64,000 nucleotides of DNA from Rhodoblastus sp963804045 (lineage in GTDB: Bacteria > Pseudomonadota > Alphaproteobacteria > Rhizobiales > Beijerinckiaceae). Shown piece after piece: positions 45,200 through 54,687 of this stretch; the stretch's first letter is position 1, and each line of letters starts with the position of its first letter. The stretch lies in assembly GCA_963804045.1 (NCBI GenBank), contig CAWDOR010000004.1, positions 186,001 to 250,000 of the forward strand, in the 5' to 3' direction. The notes under the pieces are model-generated. The model was given only the letters and a program-made list of their open reading frames with translations. It made no database searches and was not told the origin of the DNA. Made by a program: the position numbers and the translations under genes.

Positions 45200-45223
45200 G
45201 GTCGCCGCCTTGAAGCGGCGACC
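45200..45223 (-). other. Strong intercistronic hairpin between vnfG and vnfK
   Basis: A perfect 9-bp stem (GGTCGCCGC with GCGGCGACC) with a 6-base loop lies in the 69-base gap. No U-run follows, so a role in RNA processing or in the vnfG/vnfK ratio is more likely than termination. Confidence 0.6.
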
Positions 45224-45235
45224 TTTGTCATCGGC

Positions 45236-45577
45236 TCAATAGAGCGAGTGGTTCAATTCGTGGTTCAACGAATTGGTGATGGTGTGGTCGCGCAGCATGG
45301 CCTTCAGTTCGCCGAGCAATTCGGTGATCCGGGTCGGCTCAAGCTTCTCCAGCCAGGGGAAGTTTTCCTTGAAGTCCTTCACCATCTCCTTGGCGTCGGC
45401 ATAGAACAGCCGCTCCATGGGGGTGTGCTTCTTGGGCTCGCGGCCATGCAGCATGTCGTTGGCCGCATTGCAGATGCCTTCGATATTCTCCTCGCGGTCC
45501 CAGGTCCGCGAGAAGAACTGCCAGAGGTAACGCATCTGGACATAGTTGAAGAGTTCGAGGGCTTGTTGCTCGCTCAT
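45236..45577 (-). CDS. vnfG: V-nitrogenase delta chain
   Basis: The 113-residue product has the fixed features of VnfG: YLWQFFSRTWDREENIEG near residue 16, ERLFYADAKEMV near 57 and the C-terminal NHELNHSLY. The delta subunit exists only in V- and Fe-nitrogenases and is needed for cofactor insertion and activity. Its ATG overlaps the vnfD stop by 4 bases, giving tight translational coupling. Confidence 0.95.
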   Translation of the reverse strand: MSEQQALELFNYVQMRYLWQFFSRTWDREENIEGICNAANDMLHGREPKKHTPMERLFYADAKEMVKDFKENFPWLEKLEPTRITELLGELKAMLRDHTITNSLNHELNHSLY

Positions 45578-46989
45578 TCCGCGGCCTCCTTCAGCAGGGC
45601 GGCGGCGCCGCCAATGTTCTTGCCGGCGAGTTTCAACAACGGGTTATGCACGGCGTTATAGGTGTCGCGGGCCAGATTGACGAAGCCTTCGAAACCCATG
45701 TAGGGGCCGTTGTGATAACCGTGGCCGTTGACATAGGGGATGTGCAGCTTCTTCACGAGTTCGCCGACGCGCGGGCCGGTGAAGATCACGTCCGGCTTGA
45801 CCAGATCGATGATCTCGAAAAATTCGAGCTCGTTGCCGTCATCGATGTAATAGGTGCCGGCCTGGCCGCGGGCGATGACCTTCTCGAAATCTTCCTGATG
45901 GCCGAATTTCGAGGACATGGCGACCACCTGGATGCCCAGATCGTCTTCGACGGACTTGGTCCAATGCCACAGGCGCGGACCGCCGGTCCAGATCGCCATT
46001 TTCTTGCCCTGCAGGCGCTCCTTGTACCAGTCGAGCTGGGGCTTCCACTTGGCGTATTCCTCGGCGATCAACGCTTCGCCACGGTCTTCGATGCCGAAGA
46101 AGGCGCAGATTTTTCTGATGCCTTCGGCCATATACGAAAAACCCCAGCTGTCGATGTCGAGGCGGGGGATGCCGTACTGTTTCTTCAGCTCATTGGCGAT
46201 GTAGCCGGAGGAGCGGGCGCAGTTGACGACGTTGAGCTGGGCGCGATGCATGCAGCGCAGATCGTCATAAGTGCCGTTGCCGGTGAAATGGGCGATGACC
46301 TGGATGCCCAGACGATCCCAGTAGGTCTGGAGCAACTGGGTGTCGCCCTGGATGTTGAAGTCGCCGATGAAGTTCATCGTATATTCGCTGGTGATCTCCG
46401 GCTCCAGCGTGCCGACCTTTTCATTGATCCAGCCGATGTTGAGGACGTGGTGGCCCTTCGACTGGGAGACGCCGGCGAAGCCGGGGCATTCGCAGGTGAA
46501 GATGTCCACGTCGGGACGCTCCTTCATGACCTGCTTGGCCACCGCCTTGATGTCATCGCCGATCAGCGCCGTCGGACAGGTGGTGTAGACGAACATGCGC
46601 TTGATATCCGGCATTTCGTCGAAAGCTTCGTTGATCGACTTTTCGAGACGCTTCTCGCCGCCGAACACGATGTGGCTTTCCTTCATGTCCGTCGACCAGA
46701 CATATTTCATGTTGAAATGGCCGTTGTCGGTCGGATAGCGCTTGGTGTGCCAGGTGTCATAGGCGCAGCCGATCGGCCCATGGATCATCTGGATGGTGTC
46801 CTTCAGCACGCCGCCGATGACGAGCTTGGCGCCGCAGAAGGCGCAGCCGCGCTCGGACAGCGTGCCGGGAATGGTGGAGGCGTTGGAAATCGGCAGGTAA
46901 TCGCGCTGATCCTCGCCCTCGACCTTGAGGTAGATGTGCTTTTCGCGTTCCGGAATGGCCTTGTCGCACTCCAGCAATACCATAGGCAT
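45574..46989 (-). CDS. vnfD: V-nitrogenase alpha chain
   Basis: The 471-residue protein starts MPMVLLECDK like Azotobacter VnfD and follows it without gaps as far as I can recall. P-cluster cysteines lie in LSERGCAFCG and HGPIGCAYDTWHTKRY, with a third in VYTTCPTALIGDD. The cofactor ligands are Cys in NVVNCARSSGY (about residue 257) and His in VNGHGYHNGP (about 423). The TGGPRLWHW loop near 337 is the carbonate-binding loop of the V enzyme. It is the first gene of the vnfDGK operon and starts about 100 bases from a sigma54 promoter. Confidence 0.96.
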   Translation of the reverse strand: MPMVLLECDKAIPEREKHIYLKVEGEDQRDYLPISNASTIPGTLSERGCAFCGAKLVIGGVLKDTIQMIHGPIGCAYDTWHTKRYPTDNGHFNMKYVWSTDMKESHIVFGGEKRLEKSINEAFDEMPDIKRMFVYTTCPTALIGDDIKAVAKQVMKERPDVDIFTCECPGFAGVSQSKGHHVLNIGWINEKVGTLEPEITSEYTMNFIGDFNIQGDTQLLQTYWDRLGIQVIAHFTGNGTYDDLRCMHRAQLNVVNCARSSGYIANELKKQYGIPRLDIDSWGFSYMAEGIRKICAFFGIEDRGEALIAEEYAKWKPQLDWYKERLQGKKMAIWTGGPRLWHWTKSVEDDLGIQVVAMSSKFGHQEDFEKVIARGQAGTYYIDDGNELEFFEIIDLVKPDVIFTGPRVGELVKKLHIPYVNGHGYHNGPYMGFEGFVNLARDTYNAVHNPLLKLAGKNIGGAAALLKEAAE

Positions 46990-47090
46990 GAGTCGTCCTC
47001 CTCACGGAATGTGAGCTGAAAATTTGCTCTCTCGGATGGCGGCGACGGACTGGCAGTGGATTGGCTCCGGCGCCGTTGGCAGCCATGATC

Positions 47091-47105
47091 GCAGGAAGCG
47101 TGCCA
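47091..47105 (-). promoter_or_regulatory. Sigma54 -24/-12 promoter for vnfDGK
   Basis: The minus strand reads TGGCACG-CTTC-CTGC, close to consensus TGGCACG-N4-TTGC with one mismatch. The start of transcription would be near 47080, leaving a leader of about 90 bases before the vnfD ATG. Confidence 0.7.
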
Positions 47106-47281
47106 AGTTCTGATTGATTTATTCGCCTTACATATTGAAGGGCGCGATTCCGGCGCCAACCCCTGCTTTTCCGGGGAATTTTATTTGCGGAGCGCCGGGC
47201 GCGCGCGGGCAAGGCTCCCCTGAATTGTTCCGGAACGTAAAAATCGGCCGCCAGACCACATTTCCGTTCCGCACCGACGCC

Positions 47282-47315
47282 GCACCGATTGGTACGAAAT
47301 TTCTAACTTCTGTAC
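47282..47315. promoter_or_regulatory. VnfA-type enhancer sites
   Basis: GCAC-CGATTG-GTAC (47282-47295) fits GTAC-N6-GTAC, reported for Azotobacter VnfA, with one mismatch. A further GTAC half-site lies at 47312-47315, exactly 20 bases from the one at 47292. It could serve both divergent promoters. Confidence 0.5.
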
Positions 47316-47367
47316 GCAAGCGCGAAGAGACAGGGCCGAATGACGCGGTTTTTCTGAGAATTCATCT

Positions 47368-47383
47368 TGGCACGGCTGTTGCA
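47368..47383 (+). promoter_or_regulatory. Sigma54 -24/-12 promoter for the nifX-glyoxalase gene and vnfH
   Basis: TGGCACG-GCTG-TTGCA matches the consensus fully. It lies 35 bases before the ATG at 47418. Confidence 0.88.
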
Positions 47384-47417
47384 AATACTATCGCCGAGCA
47401 AGATGCGAGGATGCGCC

Positions 47418-48278
47418 ATGCTGGATACGGTCCTTGAACAAATCCCGGAGACATCCGCCAAGGCGACAGCCGACGGGTCAAAAGGCCTTACTCTGCGCGT
47501 CGCCGTGGCGACCCGCGAGGGCCAGCGCGTCGATCTCCATTTCGGCCATGCCGAAACTTTCGCGGTCTACGATCTCGACCAGGCCGGTGCGCAACTCGTC
47601 GAAACCCGGCTGGTCGCCGATCACGCCCTCAATGAAGAGGAAGACCCGCGCGACACGATTTATCGCATGATCGCCGACTGCAAGGTCCTGCTGGTCGCCA
47701 AGATCGGCGGCGCCCCACAGGAAGCTTTGGCCGCGCTCGGCATCGAGGCGACCAATATGTACGCCGGCAAGAACGTCGATCTGGCCCTGCGCGAGCTTTA
47801 CGACACGAAAAAGGCCGCCGCCGAAAACACGGCGATCGACACATCCGAATTCGCCCTGGCCCACGCCATGCTGCGCGTCGCCGACCTCGACCGCGCCGTC
47901 GATTTCTATACCCAAAAACTCGGCATGACCGTGCTGGAGCGCCGCGAGCACAAGAAGAACCAGTTCTCGCAGGCCTATCTCGGCTACGCGCAAGGCTTTG
48001 CCGGCATGACCATCGAGCTGGTGCAGAACTGGCAGCGCGACGAGGCCTATCAGCCCGGCGACGCCTTCGGCCATATCGCCATTCAGGTGACAAATATCGT
48101 GCGTCTTTGCGACCGCCTCGCGGCGGAAGGCGTGGCGATGCCCCGACCGCCCCGGGGACAAAGACATGGCGAGAGCACCGTCGCCTTCATCGTCGATCCC
48201 GATGGCTACCGGATCGAATTGATTCAAGCGCCGCCGCCAGGCGAGACGGCGGCGTTCGAAGAAGCCCGAGACCAATAA
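47418..48278 (+). CDS. NifX-like cofactor domain fused to a glyoxalase I (VOC) domain
   Basis: The 286-residue protein starts at 47418 with GAGGA upstream. Residues about 24-128 are NifX-like (LRVAVATREGQRVDLHFGHA, then AKIGGAPQEALAALGIEATN). Residues about 145-275 are a GloA-type VOC domain (AHAMLRVADLDRAVDFYTQK). The four usual metal ligands are present: His in AHAMLRV, Glu in TIELVQNW, His in FGHIAIQV and Glu in GYRIELIQ. The NifX part would bind cluster or cofactor, and the VOC part would use a metal to convert hemithioacetals or a similar small molecule. It is expressed from a sigma54 promoter just before vnfH and shares the divergent control region with vnfDGK. The domain pairing is unusual and its purpose unknown. 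Confidence 0.88.
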   Translation: MLDTVLEQIPETSAKATADGSKGLTLRVAVATREGQRVDLHFGHAETFAVYDLDQAGAQLVETRLVADHALNEEEDPRDTIYRMIADCKVLLVAKIGGAPQEALAALGIEATNMYAGKNVDLALRELYDTKKAAAENTAIDTSEFALAHAMLRVADLDRAVDFYTQKLGMTVLERREHKKNQFSQAYLGYAQGFAGMTIELVQNWQRDEAYQPGDAFGHIAIQVTNIVRLCDRLAAEGVAMPRPPRGQRHGESTVAFIVDPDGYRIELIQAPPPGETAAFEEARDQ

Positions 48279-48300
48279 CCCCGGCAGACAGGAGCATGAC

Positions 48301-49186
48301 ATGGCTAAACTGAGACAAATCGCTTTTTATGGAAAGGGTGGCATCGGCAAGTCCACCACCTCGCAGAACACCCTCGGCGCCCTTGCCGAAATGGGCCAGA
48401 AAATCCTGATCGTCGGCTGCGATCCCAAGGCCGAATTCGACCCGCCTGATTCTGCACGCCAAGGCCCAGGACACCATCCTGTCGCTGGCCGCCGAAGCCG
48501 GCTCGGTCGAGGATCTCGAACTCGAAGACGTGCTGAAGGTCGGCTACCGCGACATCAAATGTGTCGAATCCGGCGGCCCGGAGCCCGGCGTCGGCTGCGC
48601 CGGCCGCGGCGTCATCACCTCGATCAATTTTCTGGAGGAAAACGGCGCCTATGACGATGTCGATTACGTCTCCTACGACGTGCTCGGCGACGTGGTTTGC
48701 GGCGGCTTCGCCATGCCGATCCGCGAGAACAAGGCCCAGGAAATCTACATCGTCATGTCCGGCGAGATGATGGCCATGTATGCGGCCAACAACATCTCCA
48801 AGGGCATTCTGAAATACGCCAATTCCGGCGGCGTGCGCCTGGGCGGGCTGGTCTGCAACGAGCGCCAGACCGACAAGGAATATGAACTGGCGGATTCGCT
48901 GGCGAAGAAACTCGGCACCAAGCTGATCCATTTCGTGCCGCGCGACAATATCGTCCAGCACGCCGAACTGCGCCGCATGACGGTGATCGAATATGCGCCG
49001 GACAGCAAGCAGGCCGGCGAATATCGCGCCCTGGCCAACAAGGTGCACAACAACTCCGGCAATGGCATCATCCCCTCGCCGATCACCATGGACGAACTCG
49101 AAGACCTGCTGATGGAACATGGCATCATGCAGGCGATCGACGAGAGCCAGGTCGGCAAGACCGCCGCCGAACTGGCCGTCGGCTGA
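48301..49186 (+). pseudogene. vnfH: V-nitrogenase Fe protein with apparent one-base insertion
   Basis: The dinitrogenase reductase carries a [4Fe-4S] cluster and donates electrons with ATP hydrolysis. The P-loop FYGKGGIGKSTTSQN (residue 9) and VGCDPKA are in the first frame. From STRLILHAKAQ onward the sequence continues in the +1 frame, through GPEPGVGCAGRG with the first cluster Cys, VSYDVLGDVVCGGFAMPIREN with the second, and HFVPRDNIVQHAE. At GAATTC (48433-48438), where Asp43 should be, one base too many breaks the frame. Removing one T gives a complete protein of about 294 residues. The disrupted codon is that of a nucleotide-binding Asp. If real, V-nitrogenase must use another NifH. A GGAG ribosome site precedes the ATG. 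Confidence 0.88.
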
Positions 49187-49196
49187 TCCCAACTCC

Positions 49197-49230
49197 GGCC
49201 CGGATTTTTCAGAAATCCGGGCCGTCTTTT
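49197..49230 (+). terminator. Rho-independent terminator or attenuator after vnfH
   Basis: An 11-bp stem (GGCCCGGATTT at 49197-49207 with AAATCCGGGCC at 49213-49223) has a 5-base loop, followed by GTCTTTTT. It lies between vnfH and the Nif11 gene and may lower expression of the latter. Confidence 0.8.
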
Positions 49231-49242
49231 TGGAGCGTCGCC

Positions 49243-49440
49243 ATGAGTGTCGAATCCGCCGTCGCCTATATCAAGCGCATGCAATCGGACCAGGATTTTC
49301 GCAAGAAAATGAACGAGATTTCGGAAGATGAAGATGCGAGTTGGGCCGCCGTCAAGGAAGCCGGCTACGATTTTTCGATGACCGAATTCAAGAAGGCCCA
49401 GGATGTGATCTATGAGGAAAACGGCATTACGCCAATGTGA
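49243..49440 (+). CDS. Nif11-like small protein
   Basis: The 65-residue protein begins MSVESAVAYIKRMQSDQDFR, then KKMNEISEDEDASWAAVKEA. It is paralogous to the Nif11 gene at 41909-42115 and belongs to the same family. It follows the vnfH terminator by 13 bases. The function of nitrogenase-linked Nif11 proteins is unknown. Confidence 0.85.
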   Translation: MSVESAVAYIKRMQSDQDFRKKMNEISEDEDASWAAVKEAGYDFSMTEFKKAQDVIYEENGITPM

Positions 49441-49461
49441 TTTCCTCTCATGCGACGATGC

Positions 49462-49495
49462 AAAAAGGGCGCGATCATCGCGCCCTTTTTCTTTT
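49462..49495 (+). terminator. Rho-independent terminator after the vnfH/Nif11 unit
   Basis: A GGGCGCG stem and CGCGCCC with a short ATCAT loop are flanked by A5 upstream and CTTTTTCTTTT downstream. The A and U runs make it work in both directions, although the next minus-strand gene ends at 49560. Confidence 0.88.
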
Positions 49496-49559
49496 GGCGG
49501 CGGCGACAAAAATGGCGGCGCTCGCGCGTCGCCAGTCACTTCGCCCTGGGAGGGAACTG

Positions 49560-49898
49560 TTATTTGCGATAGCGCAGCAAGGCCTGACGCTTGCTTTCGA
49601 AATATTGCGAAATTTTCTCGCCCAGTTCGCCGCCGACAGGCACGCCGTATTTTTCGGCGGCGCGGCTCAATTGCGGCCCATCCACCCCGGTGAGCGAGGC
49701 GACGCCGGCATTGGCGAGCGCCAAGACGCGGCGCTGCAAGACCTCATCGGTGTTTTCGCCGAGCCATGTGTCGCGGATCACACCCGGCGCGTAGGTTTCC
49801 GGCGCGACGAACTTGCCGCCCGCCGTCTGGATGGCTGCGGCCATGGCGATATCCGCCAGCAGCAGATTGTAAAACTGGTTGTCCGTCATTTCAGCCAT
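49560..49898 (-). CDS. Hypothetical protein cotranscribed with vnfA
   Basis: The product is 112 residues, starting at 49898 with GGAG nine bases before the ATG (MAEMTDNQFYNLLLADI). It has a helical Ala-rich start and ends EKISQYFESKRQALLRYRK. No cysteine or membrane helix is seen and no family was recognised. It begins 21 bases after the vnfA stop and is probably cotranscribed with it. A regulatory or assembly role is possible. Confidence 0.65.
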   Translation of the reverse strand: MAEMTDNQFYNLLLADIAMAAAIQTAGGKFVAPETYAPGVIRDTWLGENTDEVLQRRVLALANAGVASLTGVDGPQLSRAAEKYGVPVGGELGEKISQYFESKRQALLRYRK

Positions 49899-49919
49899 TT
49901 CAGTTTGCTCCAAGCAAAG

Positions 49920-51542
<1,623 letters not shown>

Positions 51543-51743
51543 CTCGAGAAGGAGGCGGCCTCGCCGTCGAAACGGCCGAGATCAAGTTATTGCGCACGGG
51601 CGCGGCCTGCCCCCGGATTTGATGGAAAAGCAATATTGGCGCCATATAGGTTTTTCCGCAATATCACGCTACGCGCCATTTTTGTTTTTTGTTTGGAGAT
51701 GAGTCTTTTAGTGTCCGATATAAACCTACTAGATGTAGTCTTG

Positions 51744-51757
51744 TTACATAACGGTAC
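51744..51757. promoter_or_regulatory. VnfA-type site upstream of vnfE
   Basis: TTAC-ATAACG-GTAC fits GTAC-N6-GTAC with one mismatch. It lies about 117 bases upstream of the vnfE -24 element, a normal enhancer distance. Confidence 0.5.
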
Positions 51758-51873
51758 GATCCGGGCGGCTGCGCCGTCATTTCGCACGCCGGCGTCCGCG
51801 GCCGGCGGCCCCGCCACCCCATAAATCGCGATATGCCATTGATTATTATTTGTTTTATTCGTCATTTGCCGAC

Positions 51874-51889
51874 TGGCCCGCGCCTTGCT
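51874..51889 (+). promoter_or_regulatory. Sigma54 -24/-12 promoter for the vnfE operon
   Basis: TGGCCCG-CGCC-TTGCT is near consensus (C for A in the -24 element). The ATG is at 51923, about 33 bases after it, with GGAGG between. Confidence 0.8.
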
Positions 51890-51922
51890 GTTCTCCCCTC
51901 GAACTCATCTCCGGAGGATCGC

Positions 51923-53323
51923 ATGAAGCCCGAGGACATCGCGGCATTGCTGAACGAGCCGGCCTGCGCCCATAACAAGAAGAGCAAGTCCGGCTGCGCC
52001 AAGCCGGCGCCGGGCGCCACCCAGGGCGGCTGCTGTTTCGACGGCGCCCGCAACGCCTTGCTGCCCGTCGCCGATGTCGCCCATGTGGTGCATGGCCCGA
52101 TCGGCTGCGCCGGCTCCTCCTGGGACAATCGCGGCACCCGCTCGTCGGGCCCCGACACCTATCGGATCGGCATGACCACCGATCTCACCGATATGGACGT
52201 GATCATGGGGCGCGGCGAGAAGCGCCTCTATCAATCGATCAAACAGACGGTCGAAAGCCACAAGCCGGCGGCCGTCTTCGTCTATAACACCTGCGTTCCC
52301 GCCCTCCAGGGCGACGACATCGAGGCGGTGGCCAAACAGGCCGAGAAAAATTTCGGCGTGCCCGTGGTGCCCGTCGATTGCGCCGGATTCTATGGCAATA
52401 AAAACTTGGGAAATCGCGTCGCTGGCGACGCCGCGTACAAATATATCATCGGCGCGCGTGAGCCCGATCCGGTCCCGCCCGAGCTGGACATCCCCGGCGT
52501 AAAACGCCACGACGTCAATCTGGTCGGCGAATGGAACGTCGGCGGCGAATATTGGAACGTCTCGCCGCTGTTCGACGAGTTGGGGCTGCGCGTGCTGTGC
52601 AGCTTTTCCGGCGACAGCCGCTATGCTGAGGTGCAGACCATGCATCGCGCCGAGGCGAGCATGGTGGTCTGCTCCAAGGCCATGCTGGCGGTGGCCCGCA
52701 AGCTCGAGGACGATTACCGGATCCCCTGGTTCGAGGGCTCGTTTTACGGCGTCCGCGACACCTCCGAAGCTTTCAGAAACTTCGCCCGGCTGCTGGGCGA
52801 TCCAGACCTGACCCAGCGCGTCGAAAAACTGGTCGCGCGCGAAGAAGCGCGCGTCGAGGCGGCGCTGGCGCCCTTGCGCGAAAAATTGCGCGGCAAGCGG
52901 GTGCTGATCTTCACCGGCGGCTACAAGAGTTGGTCGGTGGTCTCGGCCATGCAGGATCTCGGCATGACCGTCGTCGCCACCGGCACGGAAAAATCCACCG
53001 AGGAGGACAAGGCGCGAATCCGCGATCTCATGGGCCCCGAGGCCCGGATGATCTCCGACAATGACCAGAAAGCGCTAATCGACGTTTATCACGAAACCAG
53101 CGCCGATATTCTCATCGCCGGCGACCGCTACATCTATCCAACGCTCAAATCGCGCATTCCCTTCCTCGACATCGATCACGTCAGGCGCATCGGCTACGCC
53201 GGCTATGACGGGCTGATCGAACTGGCGCGCAATCTCGATCACGCCGTGCATTCGCCTGTTTGGGCCCAGGTGCGCTCCAGGCCGGAATGGGCGCGCCCCG
53301 CCCTGCCCCGCGCCGTGGCTTGA
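51923..53323 (+). CDS. vnfE: Nitrogenase cofactor scaffold protein VnfE/NifE-type
   Basis: The 466-residue protein begins MKPEDIAALLNEPACAHNKK and carries cluster-binding cysteines in AKPAPGATQGGCCFDGA, HGPIGCAGSSWDNRG and VYNTCVPALQGDD. NifE and NifN form the scaffold on which NifB-co is matured into FeMo-co or FeV-co. A GGAGG lies upstream. It is the first gene of a tight operon that runs to iscA. I name it vnfE from context (VnfA sites, linkage to vnfDGK); on sequence alone nifE is also possible. Confidence 0.9.
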   Translation: MKPEDIAALLNEPACAHNKKSKSGCAKPAPGATQGGCCFDGARNALLPVADVAHVVHGPIGCAGSSWDNRGTRSSGPDTYRIGMTTDLTDMDVIMGRGEKRLYQSIKQTVESHKPAAVFVYNTCVPALQGDDIEAVAKQAEKNFGVPVVPVDCAGFYGNKNLGNRVAGDAAYKYIIGAREPDPVPPELDIPGVKRHDVNLVGEWNVGGEYWNVSPLFDELGLRVLCSFSGDSRYAEVQTMHRAEASMVVCSKAMLAVARKLEDDYRIPWFEGSFYGVRDTSEAFRNFARLLGDPDLTQRVEKLVAREEARVEAALAPLREKLRGKRVLIFTGGYKSWSVVSAMQDLGMTVVATGTEKSTEEDKARIRDLMGPEARMISDNDQKALIDVYHETSADILIAGDRYIYPTLKSRIPFLDIDHVRRIGYAGYDGLIELARNLDHAVHSPVWAQVRSRPEWARPALPRAVA

Positions 53324-53334
53324 GGGAGACGCGC

Positions 53335-54684
53335 ATGGCCGAGATTCTCACCCCCACCAAGCCTTTGAGCGTCAATCCTTTGAAAGCCAGCCAGCCGATC
53401 GGCGCCTCTCTCGCCTTTCTCGGCATTGCCGATTGCATGCCGCTGGAACATGGCGCGCGCGGCTGCACCTCCTTCAACAAACTGTTCTTCATGCGCCATT
53501 TCAACGAGCCGATCGCCTTGCAGACGACGGCCATGGACCAGACCACCACTGTATTGGGCGCCGACGATAATGTGGTCGAGGCGCTGGCGACGATCTGCAA
53601 GAAGAACGCGCCAAAGGTCATCGGCCTGGTGACCACGGGGCTGTCGGAAATGCAGGGCGCCGACGTGCCGCGCACCGTGCAGGATTTCCGCAAGAAACAC
53701 CCTGATCTCGCCGATGTCGCCGTGATCGCCGTGAGCGCCAGCGACACGCTCGGCTGCCTGGAAACCGGCTTCGCCGCAGCCGTCGAAGCCATTGTCCAGA
53801 CGCTCGTCCCGCGCCGTCCCGGCGGGCGGAAAAATCCGCGCCAGGTCAATGTTCTCGCCTCCTCCATGCTCAGCCCCGGCGATCTCGAGGAGTTGCGCGC
53901 CTGGATCGAAGCCTTCGGTCTCAGCCCGATTCTGCTGCCCGATCTCGGCGCCTCGCTCGATGGCCATTTGATCGAACAGGGTTTTTCTACCCTCACCTAT
54001 GGCGGCGTGAGCCGCGAGGACATCGAGAGCATGGGCGAATCCGTCGCCACACTGGTCATCGGCCGCTCGATGAACCGCGCCGCCGATTTTTTGGCCGCGC
54101 AGACTGGCGCGCCCGATTATCGCTTCGACCAGTTGATCGGCCTGAAAGATTCCGACGCTTTCACCGAAGTCCTGTCCGAAATTTCCGGCCGCCCGGTCCC
54201 CAAATATTTCGCCAGGAAACGCGATCAATTGACCGACGCCATGGTCGATTGCCAGTTCCAGTTCGGCGGCGCGCGGATCGGCGTCGCCGGCGACAGCGAC
54301 CTGCTCGGCGCCCTGGTCGAGTTTTTTCATGGCATGGGCGCGCATCTGGTCGCGACCGTGGCCTCGGCGCGCGCCAACCGGCTCGCCGATCTGCCGATCG
54401 ATGAGGTGATCGTTGGCGACCTCGAGGATTTCGAAACGCTTGCGCGCCAATGCGAGGCCGATCTGCTCGTGACCAATTCCCACGGCGTCGAGGCGGCGCG
54501 GCGCAGCGGCGCGGCGCTGCTGCGCGCGGGGTTCCCGATCTACGACAGCTATGGCGCCCATTCCGACGCCTGGATCGGCTATGGCGGCACAAGGCGACTG
54601 GTTTTTACCGCCGCCAATTTGCTCAGCAATCATTATCAGGAATTGAAGCCTTACGTTTCCAAATACAAGCAGGCTGCGGAGTAG
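53335..54684 (+). CDS. vnfN: Nitrogenase cofactor scaffold protein VnfN/NifN-type
   Basis: The 449-residue protein starts at 53335 (MAEILTPTKPLSVNPLKAS) with GAGGGAG upstream. Markers of NifN are PLEHGARGCTSFNKLFFMRH, VTTGLSEMQGADV and LASSMLSPGDLEEL. It pairs with VnfE as the scaffold. The gene begins 12 bases after vnfE. The vnf assignment is by linkage. Confidence 0.9.
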   Translation: MAEILTPTKPLSVNPLKASQPIGASLAFLGIADCMPLEHGARGCTSFNKLFFMRHFNEPIALQTTAMDQTTTVLGADDNVVEALATICKKNAPKVIGLVTTGLSEMQGADVPRTVQDFRKKHPDLADVAVIAVSASDTLGCLETGFAAAVEAIVQTLVPRRPGGRKNPRQVNVLASSMLSPGDLEELRAWIEAFGLSPILLPDLGASLDGHLIEQGFSTLTYGGVSREDIESMGESVATLVIGRSMNRAADFLAAQTGAPDYRFDQLIGLKDSDAFTEVLSEISGRPVPKYFARKRDQLTDAMVDCQFQFGGARIGVAGDSDLLGALVEFFHGMGAHLVATVASARANRLADLPIDEVIVGDLEDFETLARQCEADLLVTNSHGVEAARRSGAALLRAGFPIYDSYGAHSDAWIGYGGTRRLVFTAANLLSNHYQELKPYVSKYKQAAE

Positions 54685-54687
54685 ACG

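Larger units (their letters stand above)
46990..47417. other. Divergent vnfD / nifX-glyoxalase control region
   Basis: This 428-base region has no gene. It holds a minus-strand sigma54 promoter (47091-47105) for vnfDGK, a plus-strand sigma54 promoter (47368-47383) for the fusion gene and vnfH, and GTAC-type enhancer sequences at 47282-47315 placed between them. Confidence 0.8.
51543..51922. other. Divergent vnfA / vnfE control region
   Basis: These 380 bases contain no gene. They include a VnfA-type site at 51744-51757, a sigma54 promoter for vnfE at 51874-51889, and an AT-rich stretch. No evident promoter for vnfA was found on the minus strand. Confidence 0.65.

Noticed and set aside
45574..46989. 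Assignment as Fe-only nitrogenase (anfD)
   Set aside because: The N-terminus MPMVLLECDK, the length of 471 and the TGGPRLWHW loop fit VnfD; AnfD is longer at the C-terminus and differs in these motifs.
49243..49440. Nif11 gene as a leader peptide for a RiPP
   Set aside because: No modifying enzyme or transporter of RiPP type is near; the nitrogenase context explains it better.
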